This document shows, piece by piece, positions 25,801 through 34,297 of a stretch of 45,926 nucleotides of DNA. Under the pieces are notes generated by a model. That model worked only from the letters and a program-made list of their open reading frames with translations. It was not told the origin of the DNA and did no database searches. How positions within the stretch are numbered: position 1 is the stretch's first letter; every line of letters begins with the position of its first letter. This DNA is from UMGS75 sp963648435 (GTDB lineage Bacteria; Bacillota_I; Bacilli_A; ML615J-28; CAG-313). The position numbers and the translations under genes are program-made. The stretch spans positions 1 through 45,926 of the forward strand of contig CAVJDT010000007.1 in the NCBI GenBank assembly GCA_963648435.1, in the 5' to 3' direction.

Positions 25801-26246
25801 ATTTGCTCACCAACGTTATAGGTTAAAATAGCATCTGTTAACATTTGAGTTGACATTACATTTTTTAAAATTCCATCTGTATTTGTTATGATTATTTGGG
25901 GATTTTTCTTAATTATATTAGAAATTGTAAGCATTCTAGCAAGTTTAAATTCACTTGATGATGCTACAATATCATTTGATATAAATTCTTCGACAGGAAA
26001 AAAGCTGACTAGGTCAGTTCCTAACAAATCCACAAACATTTCATAAGCTTTTGATGCTTCAAAAGTATCACTACATACATATATTACATTTTGGTTAATT
26101 TCGTTAAATGTTAAAGCTGCTAACATTTTTGATATGTTAATACAGCAGTTTCCAAGATATATATTATGATGTTCTTTAGCTTCTTTTATCGCCGTAATAA
26201 TATCTTGATATTTTTTTTCTTTTTGTAATATTTCTAAAATATTCAT
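22806..26246 (-). CDS. mfd: Transcription-repair coupling factor Mfd
   Basis: Mfd removes stalled RNA polymerase and recruits UvrA. The 1146-residue protein has the UvrB-like N-terminal module, the RNA-polymerase-interacting domain near LTPGDYVVHQDYGIGIYLGI (about residues 480-500), the helicase core with Walker A GDVGFGKTEVA (about 631-641) and DEEQRFG (about 730), the RGRVGRSD motif VI, and the C-terminal regulatory domain. It starts two bases after pth, so it is translated in the same operon. Length is normal for the family. Confidence 0.97.
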   Translation of the reverse strand: MNILEILQKEKKYQDIITAIKEAKEHHNIYLGNCCINISKMLAALTFNEINQNVIYVCSDTFEASKAYEMFVDLLGTDLVSFFPVEEFISNDIVASSSEFKLARMLTISNIIKKNPQIIITNTDGILKNVMSTQMLTDAILTYNVGEQIEINQITEDLIIRGYKKTALTTDLGTFSVRGSIVDIYPINADEPIRINFFDNEIETIKKINLETQLSSEKVDSVSVFPLYDIYYKKQDIPEIEKRILKQYPNDEKTLNIVDNLKEYKNLEQLYLYLPQIDEKYQNILSFIDQPLCFFENYHDLKAYEKKRQDEIYNYFLELKYPLDKQFFKSLDEVINLSYKNIYTCPFVSSLNDIYINKMFDVKTANVAEYNNNLKIMFDDIEANLEKTYLITHLDETKLEYIEELLETKELHYYIYEDHNVIKKGKINVAISTNAYGFIDYELNFEVITPNEYAPSKISKNTKYQRYYKQTTKIYNKDELTPGDYVVHQDYGIGIYLGIKTIELRGLKKDYLSLQYKNESKVNIPIENIYLLEKYIGSKNQTPKLNDLNSKEWTKKRNKIREKVNDVAQKLIKVQAERETLQGFVYKKDTLEQMEFEKEFGFTETKDQLKAIEDVKKDMEGPRPVDRLICGDVGFGKTEVAIRATFKAVDNGKQVVYLAPTTVLTRQHYFTFKDRLEKHGIRVELLNRFVDLKKQKQVIEGLKNGYVDVVIGTHRLFSSEIVYKNLGLLIIDEEQRFGVTHKEKIKQMKSMVDVLTLTATPIPRTLQMSLSGLKDLSLIETPPVNRLPVQTFVLETNESVIREAINREIARHGQVFYLLNRINELEGIVAKLQELVPKAKIGMIHGRMKKEEIEEYLVDFLDKKYDVLICTTIIETGIDIPNANTLIVEKADILGLAQLYQIRGRVGRSDRIAYAYFMYEKGKVLTSDAEKRLETIKEFTALGSGYKIAMRDLAIRGAGDILGNEQSGYIDAIGMDLYMKLLSDAINEAKGLVKEEGNPRKFNIDISRHISPGYVSDDEIRIEIHQSINKIKSREQIKALVEEYTDRYGKLSDDILLYMEEKYLEFLLKSRGVESFKEVRENVSFTFDVETSKKLVTTNFNFMLNHDFDCLKFEFVNDKVVVKYKNSQLDKNYIYLFTKFLEQINV

Positions 26247-26248
26247 AT

Positions 26249-26809
26249 TTATTTACCATTATATTCATTCATTATTGTTTTAATTCCCTCTTTAATGGCA
26301 GTTTTTATCATTAATGGGGTTTTTTCAATTGTGCTATTTAGCTTGTTTTGTTCATCTTTTGTTAATGTATGAAGAACGTAATCTATTACCGCAGTATCAG
26401 TTGGTTTGCCAATTCCAATGCGTATTCTTTTAATTTTATCTGTTCCAAGGTTTTCGATAATTGATTTCATGCCTTTATGACCACCACTAGAACCACTTTC
26501 CCGAATTCTAATTTTACTTAACGGTAAATCTAAATCATCAAATATAACTAGTAAATCATCAGTTGAGTATTTATAATACTCCATAAACGATCTTACAGCG
26601 TTACCTGATAAATTCATATATGTTAAAGGTTTAATTAAATAACATCTTTCATCTTCAATTATTCCTTCGCCAATCAAAGCTTGATGTTTTTGTGATAACA
26701 CAAACTTTATATTATAATATTCAGCAATCGCATCTACTGCCATAAACCCCACGTTATGTGGGGTCTTTGCGTATTCTTTTCCAGGGTTTCCAAGTCCTAC
26801 TATAATCAT
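26249..26809 (-). CDS. pth: Peptidyl-tRNA hydrolase
   Basis: Recycles peptidyl-tRNA that drops off ribosomes. The signature is complete: GLGNPGKEYAKTPHNVGFMAVD with the catalytic histidine, YMNLSGNAV, DDLDLPLSKIRIRESGSSGGHKGMKSI and RIRIGIGKP. 186 residues, normal. The pth-mfd-spoVT order is that of Bacillus, where pth is also called spoVC. Confidence 0.97.
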   Translation of the reverse strand: MIIVGLGNPGKEYAKTPHNVGFMAVDAIAEYYNIKFVLSQKHQALIGEGIIEDERCYLIKPLTYMNLSGNAVRSFMEYYKYSTDDLLVIFDDLDLPLSKIRIRESGSSGGHKGMKSIIENLGTDKIKRIRIGIGKPTDTAVIDYVLHTLTKDEQNKLNSTIEKTPLMIKTAIKEGIKTIMNEYNGK

Positions 26810-26817
26810 ATATATAC

Positions 26818-27660
26818 CTACTTTACAATCTTTCTATATGCTTTAATGGTGTTTTCTAGTAGTGTAACAATTGTAAGGGGGCCAACTCCACCAGGAACCG
26901 GAGTAATGTACTTTGCAACTTGTTCTACACTTTCAAAATCGACATCACCATATAATTTACCATCTACACGGTTGATTCCTACATCTATTACTACTGCTCC
27001 TGGTTTTACCATATCTGCGGTAACAAATTTAGCTTTACCAATTGCTACAACCAAAATATCAGCCCGTTTTGTTATTTCTTTTAAGTTTTTAGTACGAGAA
27101 TGAGCAACTGTAACTGTTGCATTTTTATTTAGAAGTAACATTGCCATTGGTTTACCAACGATATTACTACGTCCTACTACTACTGCTTCACATCCTTCCA
27201 CTTCGATATTATACTCATCTAATATGGTCATAATACCAGTTGGAGTAGCCGGAGTAAAGCCATCCATTGAACAAAATAATTTTCCTTTATTGAGTAGCCC
27301 AAATCCATCAACATCCTTTAAAGCATTAATTCTATCTATTATTACTCGTTCATCTAGGTGTTTGGGTAGGGGTAATTGTACTAAAATACCATGTACATAT
27401 ATATCTTGATTAAGTGTATCAATAATTGATAATAATTCATTCATTGATATTTCTTCACTTAATTCTATTAATTTAGTATCTATTTGGCAAAACGTTGCGG
27501 CTTTGATTTTATTTCTTACATAAATTTCACTAGCAGGGTCATTTCCTACTTTTATAATTGCAAGGCATGGAGTTATTCCATGTTTTTTTATTAATTGGTC
27601 TACTTCTTCTTTTATTAGTTCTTTACGTTTTTTACTTAAACTTTTACCATCTAAAATCAT
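26818..27660 (-). CDS. folD: Bifunctional methylenetetrahydrofolate dehydrogenase/cyclohydrolase FolD
   Basis: Interconverts 5,10-methylene- and 10-formyl-tetrahydrofolate. Motifs are the YVRNKIKAATFCQI segment containing the catalytic lysine and tyrosine, VQLPLPKHLDE, the DVDGFG loop, and the NADP-binding VVGRSNIVGKPMAMLLL and PVPGGVGPLTIVTLLENT. 280 residues, normal. It is adjacent to fhs, so the two consecutive one-carbon steps are co-expressed. Confidence 0.97.
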   Translation of the reverse strand: MILDGKSLSKKRKELIKEEVDQLIKKHGITPCLAIIKVGNDPASEIYVRNKIKAATFCQIDTKLIELSEEISMNELLSIIDTLNQDIYVHGILVQLPLPKHLDERVIIDRINALKDVDGFGLLNKGKLFCSMDGFTPATPTGIMTILDEYNIEVEGCEAVVVGRSNIVGKPMAMLLLNKNATVTVAHSRTKNLKEITKRADILVVAIGKAKFVTADMVKPGAVVIDVGINRVDGKLYGDVDFESVEQVAKYITPVPGGVGPLTIVTLLENTIKAYRKIVK

Positions 27661-27669
27661 ATGTACTCC

Positions 27670-29334
<1,665 letters not shown>

Positions 29335-29386
29335 GCTTTACCTTCTTTCTTAAATATTACAAAATAACTAGTTATTGAGTAACTAA

Positions 29387-29923
29387 TTATTTGTTTTTTA
29401 TATATTTTTCTTGATATTTTTCAATACTACTTTTTATAATCTTTAACGCTTCTAAGCGATTCAACACTTGAATATTTGTAGTTTCTTTATGTTCAAGGTT
29501 CTTATAAACTTGAAAAAAGTGTTCTATTTCTTGAGCTAGATGAGGGGGTAACTCCTCTATTTCATGATATGTATTCCAATTAGGGTCTTTAAATGGTATT
29601 GCAATTATTTTATCATCATTTGCTTTATTATCAATCATTCTTACAACCCCAACTGGATAACATCTAACAAGACTCATTGGTTCTAAATCTTCACTACATA
29701 AAACCAAAACATCAAGAGGGTCATCATCATCCGCATATGTTAGTGGGATAAATCCATAATTAGCTGGGTAATGAGTAGAAGTATAAAGTATTCGATCGAG
29801 TATGATTAATCCAGTTTCTTTATCTAACTCATACTTTTTCTTACTGCCTTTACTAATTTCAATAACCGCTATAAAATCATCAACATTTATTCTTTTAGGG
29901 TTAATATCATGCCATATATTCAT
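29387..29923 (-). CDS. ppa: Inorganic pyrophosphatase, family I
   Basis: Hydrolyses pyrophosphate with magnesium. Family I is shown by KKYELDKETGLIILDRILYTS, the HYPANYGFIP motif, the metal-binding DDDDPLDVLVL and KDPNWN. I start at MNIWHDI because AAAGGAGGT lies ahead of it; a longer frame overlaps the CopZ-like gene by ~90 bases. The product is 178 residues, typical of family I; many Bacilli use the manganese-dependent family II enzyme instead. Confidence 0.95.
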   Translation of the reverse strand: MNIWHDINPKRINVDDFIAVIEISKGSKKKYELDKETGLIILDRILYTSTHYPANYGFIPLTYADDDDPLDVLVLCSEDLEPMSLVRCYPVGVVRMIDNKANDDKIIAIPFKDPNWNTYHEIEELPPHLAQEIEHFFQVYKNLEHKETTNIQVLNRLEALKIIKSSIEKYQEKYIKNK

Positions 29924-29924
29924 T

Positions 29925-30389
29925 TTAATGACCTCCTTTGGCATATTCAATTGCATTATTAAATAATTCATTACAATCTTTGCCGATTGGATTTTTATGC
30001 AAACAGTCTTTTTCATTTATATCTTTATTTAAAAACTTTAATATTTCATCTTTTGTATATATATGTTGTTCTTTAACCACTTTTTCAATATCTTGTAAAG
30101 TTATATTATGACAATAACATATCATTGTATTTGGTGATATATATTCTTTAAACCAAATAGGAACTTTAATATCTTTTTTCTCAACTAACTCTTTGGTGTT
30201 AAAGTATGCAACATTACATTTTTTGTTTAAACATATATATATGTCGCCTGACACATCTAGTTTTTTATTATCAATTAACATTTCTCTAACTGTTTCTTTA
30301 GAAACTGTGATTGCCCCTGCGCCACAAATTGGGCAATGATACATGCATCCACTTTTACAACCATTACAATTGCCCCCACATGTTCCCAT
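29925..30389 (-). CDS. CopZ-like zinc/iron-sulfur protein
   Basis: A 154-residue, cysteine-rich protein. The start MGTCGGNCNGCKSGCMYHCPICG has six cysteines in ~20 residues. The middle (YICLNKKCNVAYFNTKEL, KVPIWFKE) matches the zinc-binding N-terminal domain of CopZ-type proteins. The C-terminal half has ICYCHNITLQDIEKVV and DCLHKNPIGKDCNELF, the spacing of a BFD-like [2Fe-2S] site. No heavy-metal-associated (HMA) domain follows and no copper ATPase is adjacent. It begins the operon with ppa, whose start lies one base after its stop. Function is unclear: metal handling or electron transfer are possible. Confidence 0.65.
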   Translation of the reverse strand: MGTCGGNCNGCKSGCMYHCPICGAGAITVSKETVREMLIDNKKLDVSGDIYICLNKKCNVAYFNTKELVEKKDIKVPIWFKEYISPNTMICYCHNITLQDIEKVVKEQHIYTKDEILKFLNKDINEKDCLHKNPIGKDCNELFNNAIEYAKGGH

Positions 30390-30421
30390 ACGTTATCACC
30401 CTTTCTCGTTTTTTTTATACC

Positions 30422-30450
30422 ATTATACTATAATTTAATATTTTTAGCAT
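30422..30450 (-). promoter_or_regulatory. Possible promoter of the CopZ-like - spoVT operon
   Basis: A perfect TATAAT lies on the minus strand about 30 bases before the start codon, but the hexamer 17 bases upstream (ATGCTA) is a poor -35. The assignment rests on the -10 box and position. No convincing vegetative promoter was found for the divergent cwlJ in the same 113-base gap. Confidence 0.4.
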
Positions 30451-30502
30451 TTTATACGCATATTTTTAAATTTAGCATATATTATTTTAGTGAGGTGATG
30501 GT

Positions 30503-30922
30503 ATGGGAATTATAGCATGCAATGAACAAGAAGTAAAACTACTAGCAAGATTAATGCGAGCAGAAGCTGAAAGCGAAGGAGACATGGCCATGTTAATGGT
30601 TGGTAACGTTGGAGTTAATCGGGTTAGAGCTAACTGTCTTGATTTTAGAAATATAACTAATGTAGAACAAATGATTTTTCAACATCCTGGAGGGTTTGAA
30701 TCTACTTTATATTCGTATTTTTATCAAGCCGCAAGACAAAAAGATATAAAACTAGCAAGAAGAGTAATTAAAGGAGAACAATTTTTTCCTGCGTCTCGAG
30801 CTTTATGGTTTTATAATGCTAAAGATAGTGGTTGCAAAACAAAGTGGTATGGACAGTGGAATACGGGAAAATACAAATCCCATTGTTTTTATAGTCCTTT
30901 AGAATCTGAAAATTGTTATTAG
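30503..30922 (+). CDS. cwlJ: Spore cortex-lytic cell wall hydrolase CwlJ
   Basis: CwlJ degrades spore cortex during germination. The 139-residue product follows Bacillus CwlJ almost throughout: EVKLLARLMRAEAESEGDMA with the AEAxxEG active-site glutamate, LMVGNVGVNRVRANCLDF, YFYQAARQKDIKLARRVIKGE and KWYGQ...KYKSHCFY. It has no signal peptide, as expected for a coat-located protein made in the mother cell. gerQ follows after 48 bases, the same pairing as in Bacillus. This is a lagging-strand exception. Confidence 0.95.
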   Translation: MGIIACNEQEVKLLARLMRAEAESEGDMAMLMVGNVGVNRVRANCLDFRNITNVEQMIFQHPGGFESTLYSYFYQAARQKDIKLARRVIKGEQFFPASRALWFYNAKDSGCKTKWYGQWNTGKYKSHCFYSPLESENCY

Positions 30923-30970
30923 AATATTTTTTACTTTGTATTCATATATTTTTAATAAAGGAGGAGTATT

Positions 30971-31285
30971 ATGACTATTAATTATCAACAGCCTTTTGGC
31001 TATTACAATCCCTATGGGTTTCAACCACAAACACCTTTTTATGAACAATCTTATATAGAAAACATTCTTAGATTAAATCGTGGAAAGCAAGCAACCGTAT
31101 ATATGAGTTTTGAAGGTAGTCAGTGGGGTTCAAAAGTGTTTAAAGGAACCATTGAAGCAGCAGGTAAAGACCACATCATTTTAAAAGACCCTCAAACAGG
31201 GATTAGATATCTATTATTAACGATTTATTTATCTTATGTTACCTTTGATGAAGAATTAACCTATGAATATCCATACCAAGAATAA
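30971..31285 (+). CDS. gerQ: Spore coat protein GerQ
   Basis: GerQ is needed for CwlJ to be retained in the spore coat and is cross-linked there by transglutaminase. The 104-residue sequence has an N terminus rich in Tyr, Pro and Gln, then the conserved core SYIENILRLNRGKQATVYMS, GSKVFKGTIEAAGKDHIIL and TGIRYLLLTIYLSYVTFDEE. AAAGGAGGAG precedes the ATG. With cwlJ it forms a germination operon. It is shorter than the ~180-residue Bacillus protein because the N-terminal low-complexity part is reduced. Confidence 0.94.
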   Translation: MTINYQQPFGYYNPYGFQPQTPFYEQSYIENILRLNRGKQATVYMSFEGSQWGSKVFKGTIEAAGKDHIILKDPQTGIRYLLLTIYLSYVTFDEELTYEYPYQE

Positions 31286-31292
31286 CCAAAAG

Positions 31293-31380
31293 AAACCCCT
31301 TGATGAAATAGAATAAATGTTATAGTTTTGAAATTAACATTTACACAATCATTTCATGAAGCGGTTTTCATTTATTTTTT
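31293..31380. terminator. Long bidirectional terminator between gerQ and the glycerophosphodiesterase gene
   Basis: An outer stem (AAACC-CTT-ATGAAAT with ATTTCAT-AAG-GGTTT, two single mismatches) encloses an inner 8-bp stem AAATGTTA/TAACATTT and is followed by TTTTCATTTATTTTTT on the plus strand. The minus side ends in TTTCTTTT. It separates two convergent transcripts. Confidence 0.7.
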
Positions 31381-32124
31381 AATTATCCAATCACTTGTTA
31401 TCATATCTACATTCATTTCTAAATATTTGTCTAGTAATGTTTCATCATTCATTGTCCAAATATTAACAATTAAACCGTTGTTATGCATTTTATCTACTAT
31501 TTCTTTGGTGCATGCATGATATTCAATATCTAAACTAATCTTTTTATCTATACACCAATCAATACATGGTTCGATATTGTCCCAACATAACCATTGTAGT
31601 TTTAATGTAGGATATTTTTGTCTTAAATATGAGAGGCATCCACGCATTGATGTCATAACATAAGCTATATCAAATAGTTTGTATTCTTTAATTAATGCAA
31701 CAAGTTTATCTAGACAACTATAATTATAATTGTTTTCATCATTATTATCTGAGTATATGCCATTTGTCCATTTTAACTCAATTATAGGTATTAATTGATA
31801 ATCACGACATAATTCTAAATATCTTGTAAATAGCATTATCTTACCCTTATATGTGTGATTGTTATATGATTGAACTAGTTCTACATCTTTTATTTGGTCA
31901 TAACTAGCTTTATTAACATCAATTTCACAAGGTACTTTTGATTCTTTTGTTAATCTTTCTAGGGTTGGATCATGACTAATAATATAAACTAAATCGCCTG
32001 TAACTCTTACATCGCATTCTAGGGCTTTGGCTTTAGCCTTAATTCCACCAATAAAAGCTTGTTCGGTATTTTCAACGCCTCCATTAACTTTACATCCACG
32101 ATGAGCAACATATATTGTATTCAT
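31372..32124 (-). CDS. Glycerophosphodiester phosphodiesterase
   Basis: Expected to cleave glycerophosphodiesters from lipids to glycerol-3-phosphate and an alcohol. The motif VAHRGCKVNGGVENTEQAF is the HRG...ENT signature, followed by ECDVRVTGDLVYIISHDPTLERL (metal and second catalytic histidine), a PIIELKW strand and IVNIWTMND near the C terminus. The 250-residue length is typical of the cytosolic form; there is no signal peptide. I start at MNTIYVAHRG because GAGGTG precedes it. Gene names such as ugpQ or glpQ cannot be assigned safely. Confidence 0.9.
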   Translation of the reverse strand: MNTIYVAHRGCKVNGGVENTEQAFIGGIKAKAKALECDVRVTGDLVYIISHDPTLERLTKESKVPCEIDVNKASYDQIKDVELVQSYNNHTYKGKIMLFTRYLELCRDYQLIPIIELKWTNGIYSDNNDENNYNYSCLDKLVALIKEYKLFDIAYVMTSMRGCLSYLRQKYPTLKLQWLCWDNIEPCIDWCIDKKISLDIEYHACTKEIVDKMHNNGLIVNIWTMNDETLLDKYLEMNVDMITSDWIIKK

Positions 32125-32159
32125 TATTTTCACCTCTTGTAATAATTTTATCATATTCT

Positions 32160-32188
32160 TTCAAAAGTTTTTAGTTTTTTGATAAAAT
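32160..32188 (+). promoter_or_regulatory. Promoter of the HIT gene
   Basis: TTCAAA and TAAAAT are separated by 17 bases on the plus strand, ahead of the GAGGTG ribosome binding site. The 82-base divergent gap also has a TAAAAT facing the glycerophosphodiesterase gene, but without a good -35. Confidence 0.55.
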
Positions 32189-32206
32189 AGTTTTGAGGTG
32201 ATAAAA

Positions 32207-32605
32207 ATGTGCGTATTTTGTAAAATTATTAATGGAGAAATCCCTAGTTTTAAAGTTTATGAAAATGATTATGTAATGTGTTTTTTAGATATTAACGCTA
32301 GTACTGAAGGTCATACTCTAATTGTTCCAAAAAAGCATTTCAATAATATTTTTGACATTGATGATGATTATGCTTGTGAAATAATTAAAGCAACCAAGTA
32401 TATAGCCAATCTATTAAAAGAAAAATTGGGAGTATCAGCTGTTAATATTATTAATAATAGTGGAAATCTTGCGGGGCAAACCGTTATGCACTTTCATATT
32501 CATGTTATTCCACGTTATGAAAACGATGGTGTTGTAATTTCTCCAAAGCAAACAGAACCTGATTTTGACAAATTAAAAGTACTTTTAGAAAAATTAACAA
32601 AGTAA
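32207..32605 (+). CDS. HIT family nucleotide-binding protein
   Basis: Histidine-triad hydrolases act on nucleoside phosphoramidates or dinucleoside polyphosphates. The start CVFCKIINGEIPSFKVYEND, the EGHTLIVPKKH strand and the triad HFHIHVIPR are all there in 132 residues. The ATG is preferred over an upstream in-frame GTG that lies within the GAGGTG ribosome binding site. It resembles Bacillus Hit (YhaE) and Hint proteins. It is a single-gene unit on the lagging strand. Confidence 0.92.
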   Translation: MCVFCKIINGEIPSFKVYENDYVMCFLDINASTEGHTLIVPKKHFNNIFDIDDDYACEIIKATKYIANLLKEKLGVSAVNIINNSGNLAGQTVMHFHIHVIPRYENDGVVISPKQTEPDFDKLKVLLEKLTK

Positions 32606-32649
32606 AAGACTCTAAAGTTAAGCTTCTACGCTCTTCTTTAGAGTTTTTT
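32604..32649. terminator. Bidirectional terminator between the HIT gene and serS
   Basis: A 9-bp perfect stem ACTCTAAAG/CTTTAGAGT spans an 18-base loop and is followed by TTTTTTC on the plus strand; on the minus strand it ends in CTTTTAC right after the serS stop. Confidence 0.8.
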
Positions 32650-32650
32650 C

Positions 32651-33940
32651 TTATTTTCTAATTTCTTTTACTCCCATATAAGGCACTAATACATCAGGTA
32701 TCTTGATGCTTCCATCTGCTTGTTGATAATTTTCTAAAATTGCAATTACTGTTCTACCAACAGCTAATCCTGAACCATTTAATGTATGTACTAATTCTGG
32801 TTTGGAGTCTTTTGTTCGTTTAAACCTAATATTTGCACGTCTTGCTTGGTAGTCTTCAGCATTACTGATGGAACCTATTTCACGATATTTGTTTTGTCCT
32901 GGTAACCAAACTTCAATATCATATGTTTTTGCCATACCAAAACCCATATCACCAGTACATAACTCAACAACATGATAAGGTATGTCTAATTGTTTTAATA
33001 CTTCTTCTGAATTTAATAACATTTTATTTAACTCATCATAAGAATCTTCTGGTTTAGTAAATTTAATTAATTCAACTTTATTAAATTGATGTTGTCTTAG
33101 GATACCTTTTGTGTCTCTTCCAGCACTGCCAGCTTCAGCTCTAAAGGCAGTTGTATATGAACAATACTTTAGAGGAAGTAAACTACCATCTAAAATTTCA
33201 TCACGGTACATATTAATGGTTGGAACTTCAGCTGTAGGATTCAAATACCAATCAAAATCATCTTCTTGTCCTGCACTTACTTTATATGCATCATCTTTAA
33301 ATTTAGGAAATTGACCTGTTCCAAGCATACTAGCACCATTAACAATATATGGTGGCATAATTTCTGTATAACCGTGTTTATTGGAATGTAAATCCATCAT
33401 AAAAGCAATTAAACTTCTTTCAAGTCTAGCTCCTAAGCCTTTATAAATAACAAATCTTGCCCCAGTGATTTTTGCGGCTCTTTCAAAGTCTAATATACCA
33501 AGGTTTTCCGCAAGTTCAGTATGGTCTTTGGGAACAAAATCAAATTTAGTTGGTTCTTTGAATTTTCTAATTTCACGATTTTCAGTTTCATCTTTACCGA
33601 TTTTTGTATCTAGTGCAACAAGATTAGGGGTAGTTAACAACATATTTCTTATATCTGTGTCTAGTTGAGTTAATTCTGTTTCTAATTCTTTTATTTCATC
33701 ACCAATATGAGCAACACTAGCCATTACTTCATCAGCGTTTCCTTTATTTCTTTTGATTTCTCCTATTAATTTACTTTTTTGATTTCTTTCACTTTTTAAG
33801 TTTTCAACTTCAACCAATAATTCTCTTTTTCTTTCATCTTTGGCTTTTAAATCTCTTAAATATGAGAAATCTCCACCTCTTGTATTAAGTCTTCTAATAA
33901 CTTCTTCAACATTGTCTCTAATTAATTTAATATCTAACAT
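32651..33940 (-). CDS. serS: Seryl-tRNA synthetase
   Basis: Charges tRNA-Ser. The N-terminal coiled coil that grips the tRNA long variable arm covers about residues 30-100 (KSERNQKSKLIGEIKRNKG, EELTQLDTDIRN-like). The class II core has LIAFMMDLHSNKHGYTEIMPP, LNPTAEVPTINMYRDE, the motif 2 strand FRAEAGSAGRDTKGILRQHQF and motif 3 GSGLAVGRTVIAILENYQ. 429 residues, normal. Its expression is controlled by the T-box leader directly upstream. Confidence 0.97.
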   Translation of the reverse strand: MLDIKLIRDNVEEVIRRLNTRGGDFSYLRDLKAKDERKRELLVEVENLKSERNQKSKLIGEIKRNKGNADEVMASVAHIGDEIKELETELTQLDTDIRNMLLTTPNLVALDTKIGKDETENREIRKFKEPTKFDFVPKDHTELAENLGILDFERAAKITGARFVIYKGLGARLERSLIAFMMDLHSNKHGYTEIMPPYIVNGASMLGTGQFPKFKDDAYKVSAGQEDDFDWYLNPTAEVPTINMYRDEILDGSLLPLKYCSYTTAFRAEAGSAGRDTKGILRQHQFNKVELIKFTKPEDSYDELNKMLLNSEEVLKQLDIPYHVVELCTGDMGFGMAKTYDIEVWLPGQNKYREIGSISNAEDYQARRANIRFKRTKDSKPELVHTLNGSGLAVGRTVIAILENYQQADGSIKIPDVLVPYMGVKEIRK

Positions 33941-33975
33941 GTTTATCCTCCAATATTTTTTGTTTTAAATATAAT

Positions 33976-34208
33976 AAAAGCCCTTCTGTAAAGAATTTGG
34001 CTTTACAAAAGGGACGAAATCACACGATTCCGCGGTACCACCCTAATTTGAGTTATACTCACACTTTACGCTTGATAACGGTACGCTTCCGGATATTCTT
34101 TCGATATCACCTCATTGGTAGATTCACAGTATTTTTGTTCTTAGTTCACACCAACCACTAAGTCTCTTAAAACATCAATAAAGTTACTATTCCAACTCTT
34201 TGGTTTAT
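33976..34208 (-). promoter_or_regulatory. T-box riboswitch controlling serS
   Basis: The antiterminator T-box AGGGTGGTACCGCG is at 34031-34044. The terminator hairpin (CCCTT-TGTAAAG paired with CTTTACA-AAGGG, followed by CTTTTATT) is at 33981-34013. In stem I the lower helix TTGG/CCAA borders a specifier loop reading GTGAA-TCT-A; the UCU serine codon is at 34120-34122, which agrees with the downstream gene. The UGGU that meets the tRNA end can pair by wobble with a G discriminator. Together with promoter and gyrA terminator this fills the 357-base gap between serS and gyrA. Confidence 0.93.
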
Positions 34209-34211
34209 TTT

Positions 34212-34240
34212 ATTATATTACAGAGAACTTGAAAAGTCAA
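34212..34240 (-). promoter_or_regulatory. Promoter of the serS T-box transcript
   Basis: TTGACT, 17 bases and a perfect TATAAT on the minus strand, a few bases before the first T-box stem. Confidence 0.88.
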
Positions 34241-34258
34241 ATTTTTTGAGAATATATT

Positions 34259-34290
34259 AGAAAAAGTGTGCTAATATTAACACACTTTCT
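34259..34290 (-). terminator. Terminator after gyrA
   Basis: AAAGTGTG and CACACTTT enclose the near-palindrome TTAATATTAG, followed by TTCT on the minus strand. The symmetric arms would also work on the plus strand. Confidence 0.75.
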
Positions 34291-34297
34291 CTTTTTT

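Noticed and set aside
29924..30016. Longer start for ppa adding 31 residues
   Set aside because: It overlaps the CopZ-like gene and the added residues are not part of the pyrophosphatase family; AAAGGAGGT precedes the internal ATG.
30440..30490. Sporulation sigma-E type promoter before cwlJ (GCATATT and CATATATT)
   Set aside because: The two half-sites resemble sigma-E boxes, but the spacing (11 bases) is too short, so the match may be chance in AT-rich sequence.
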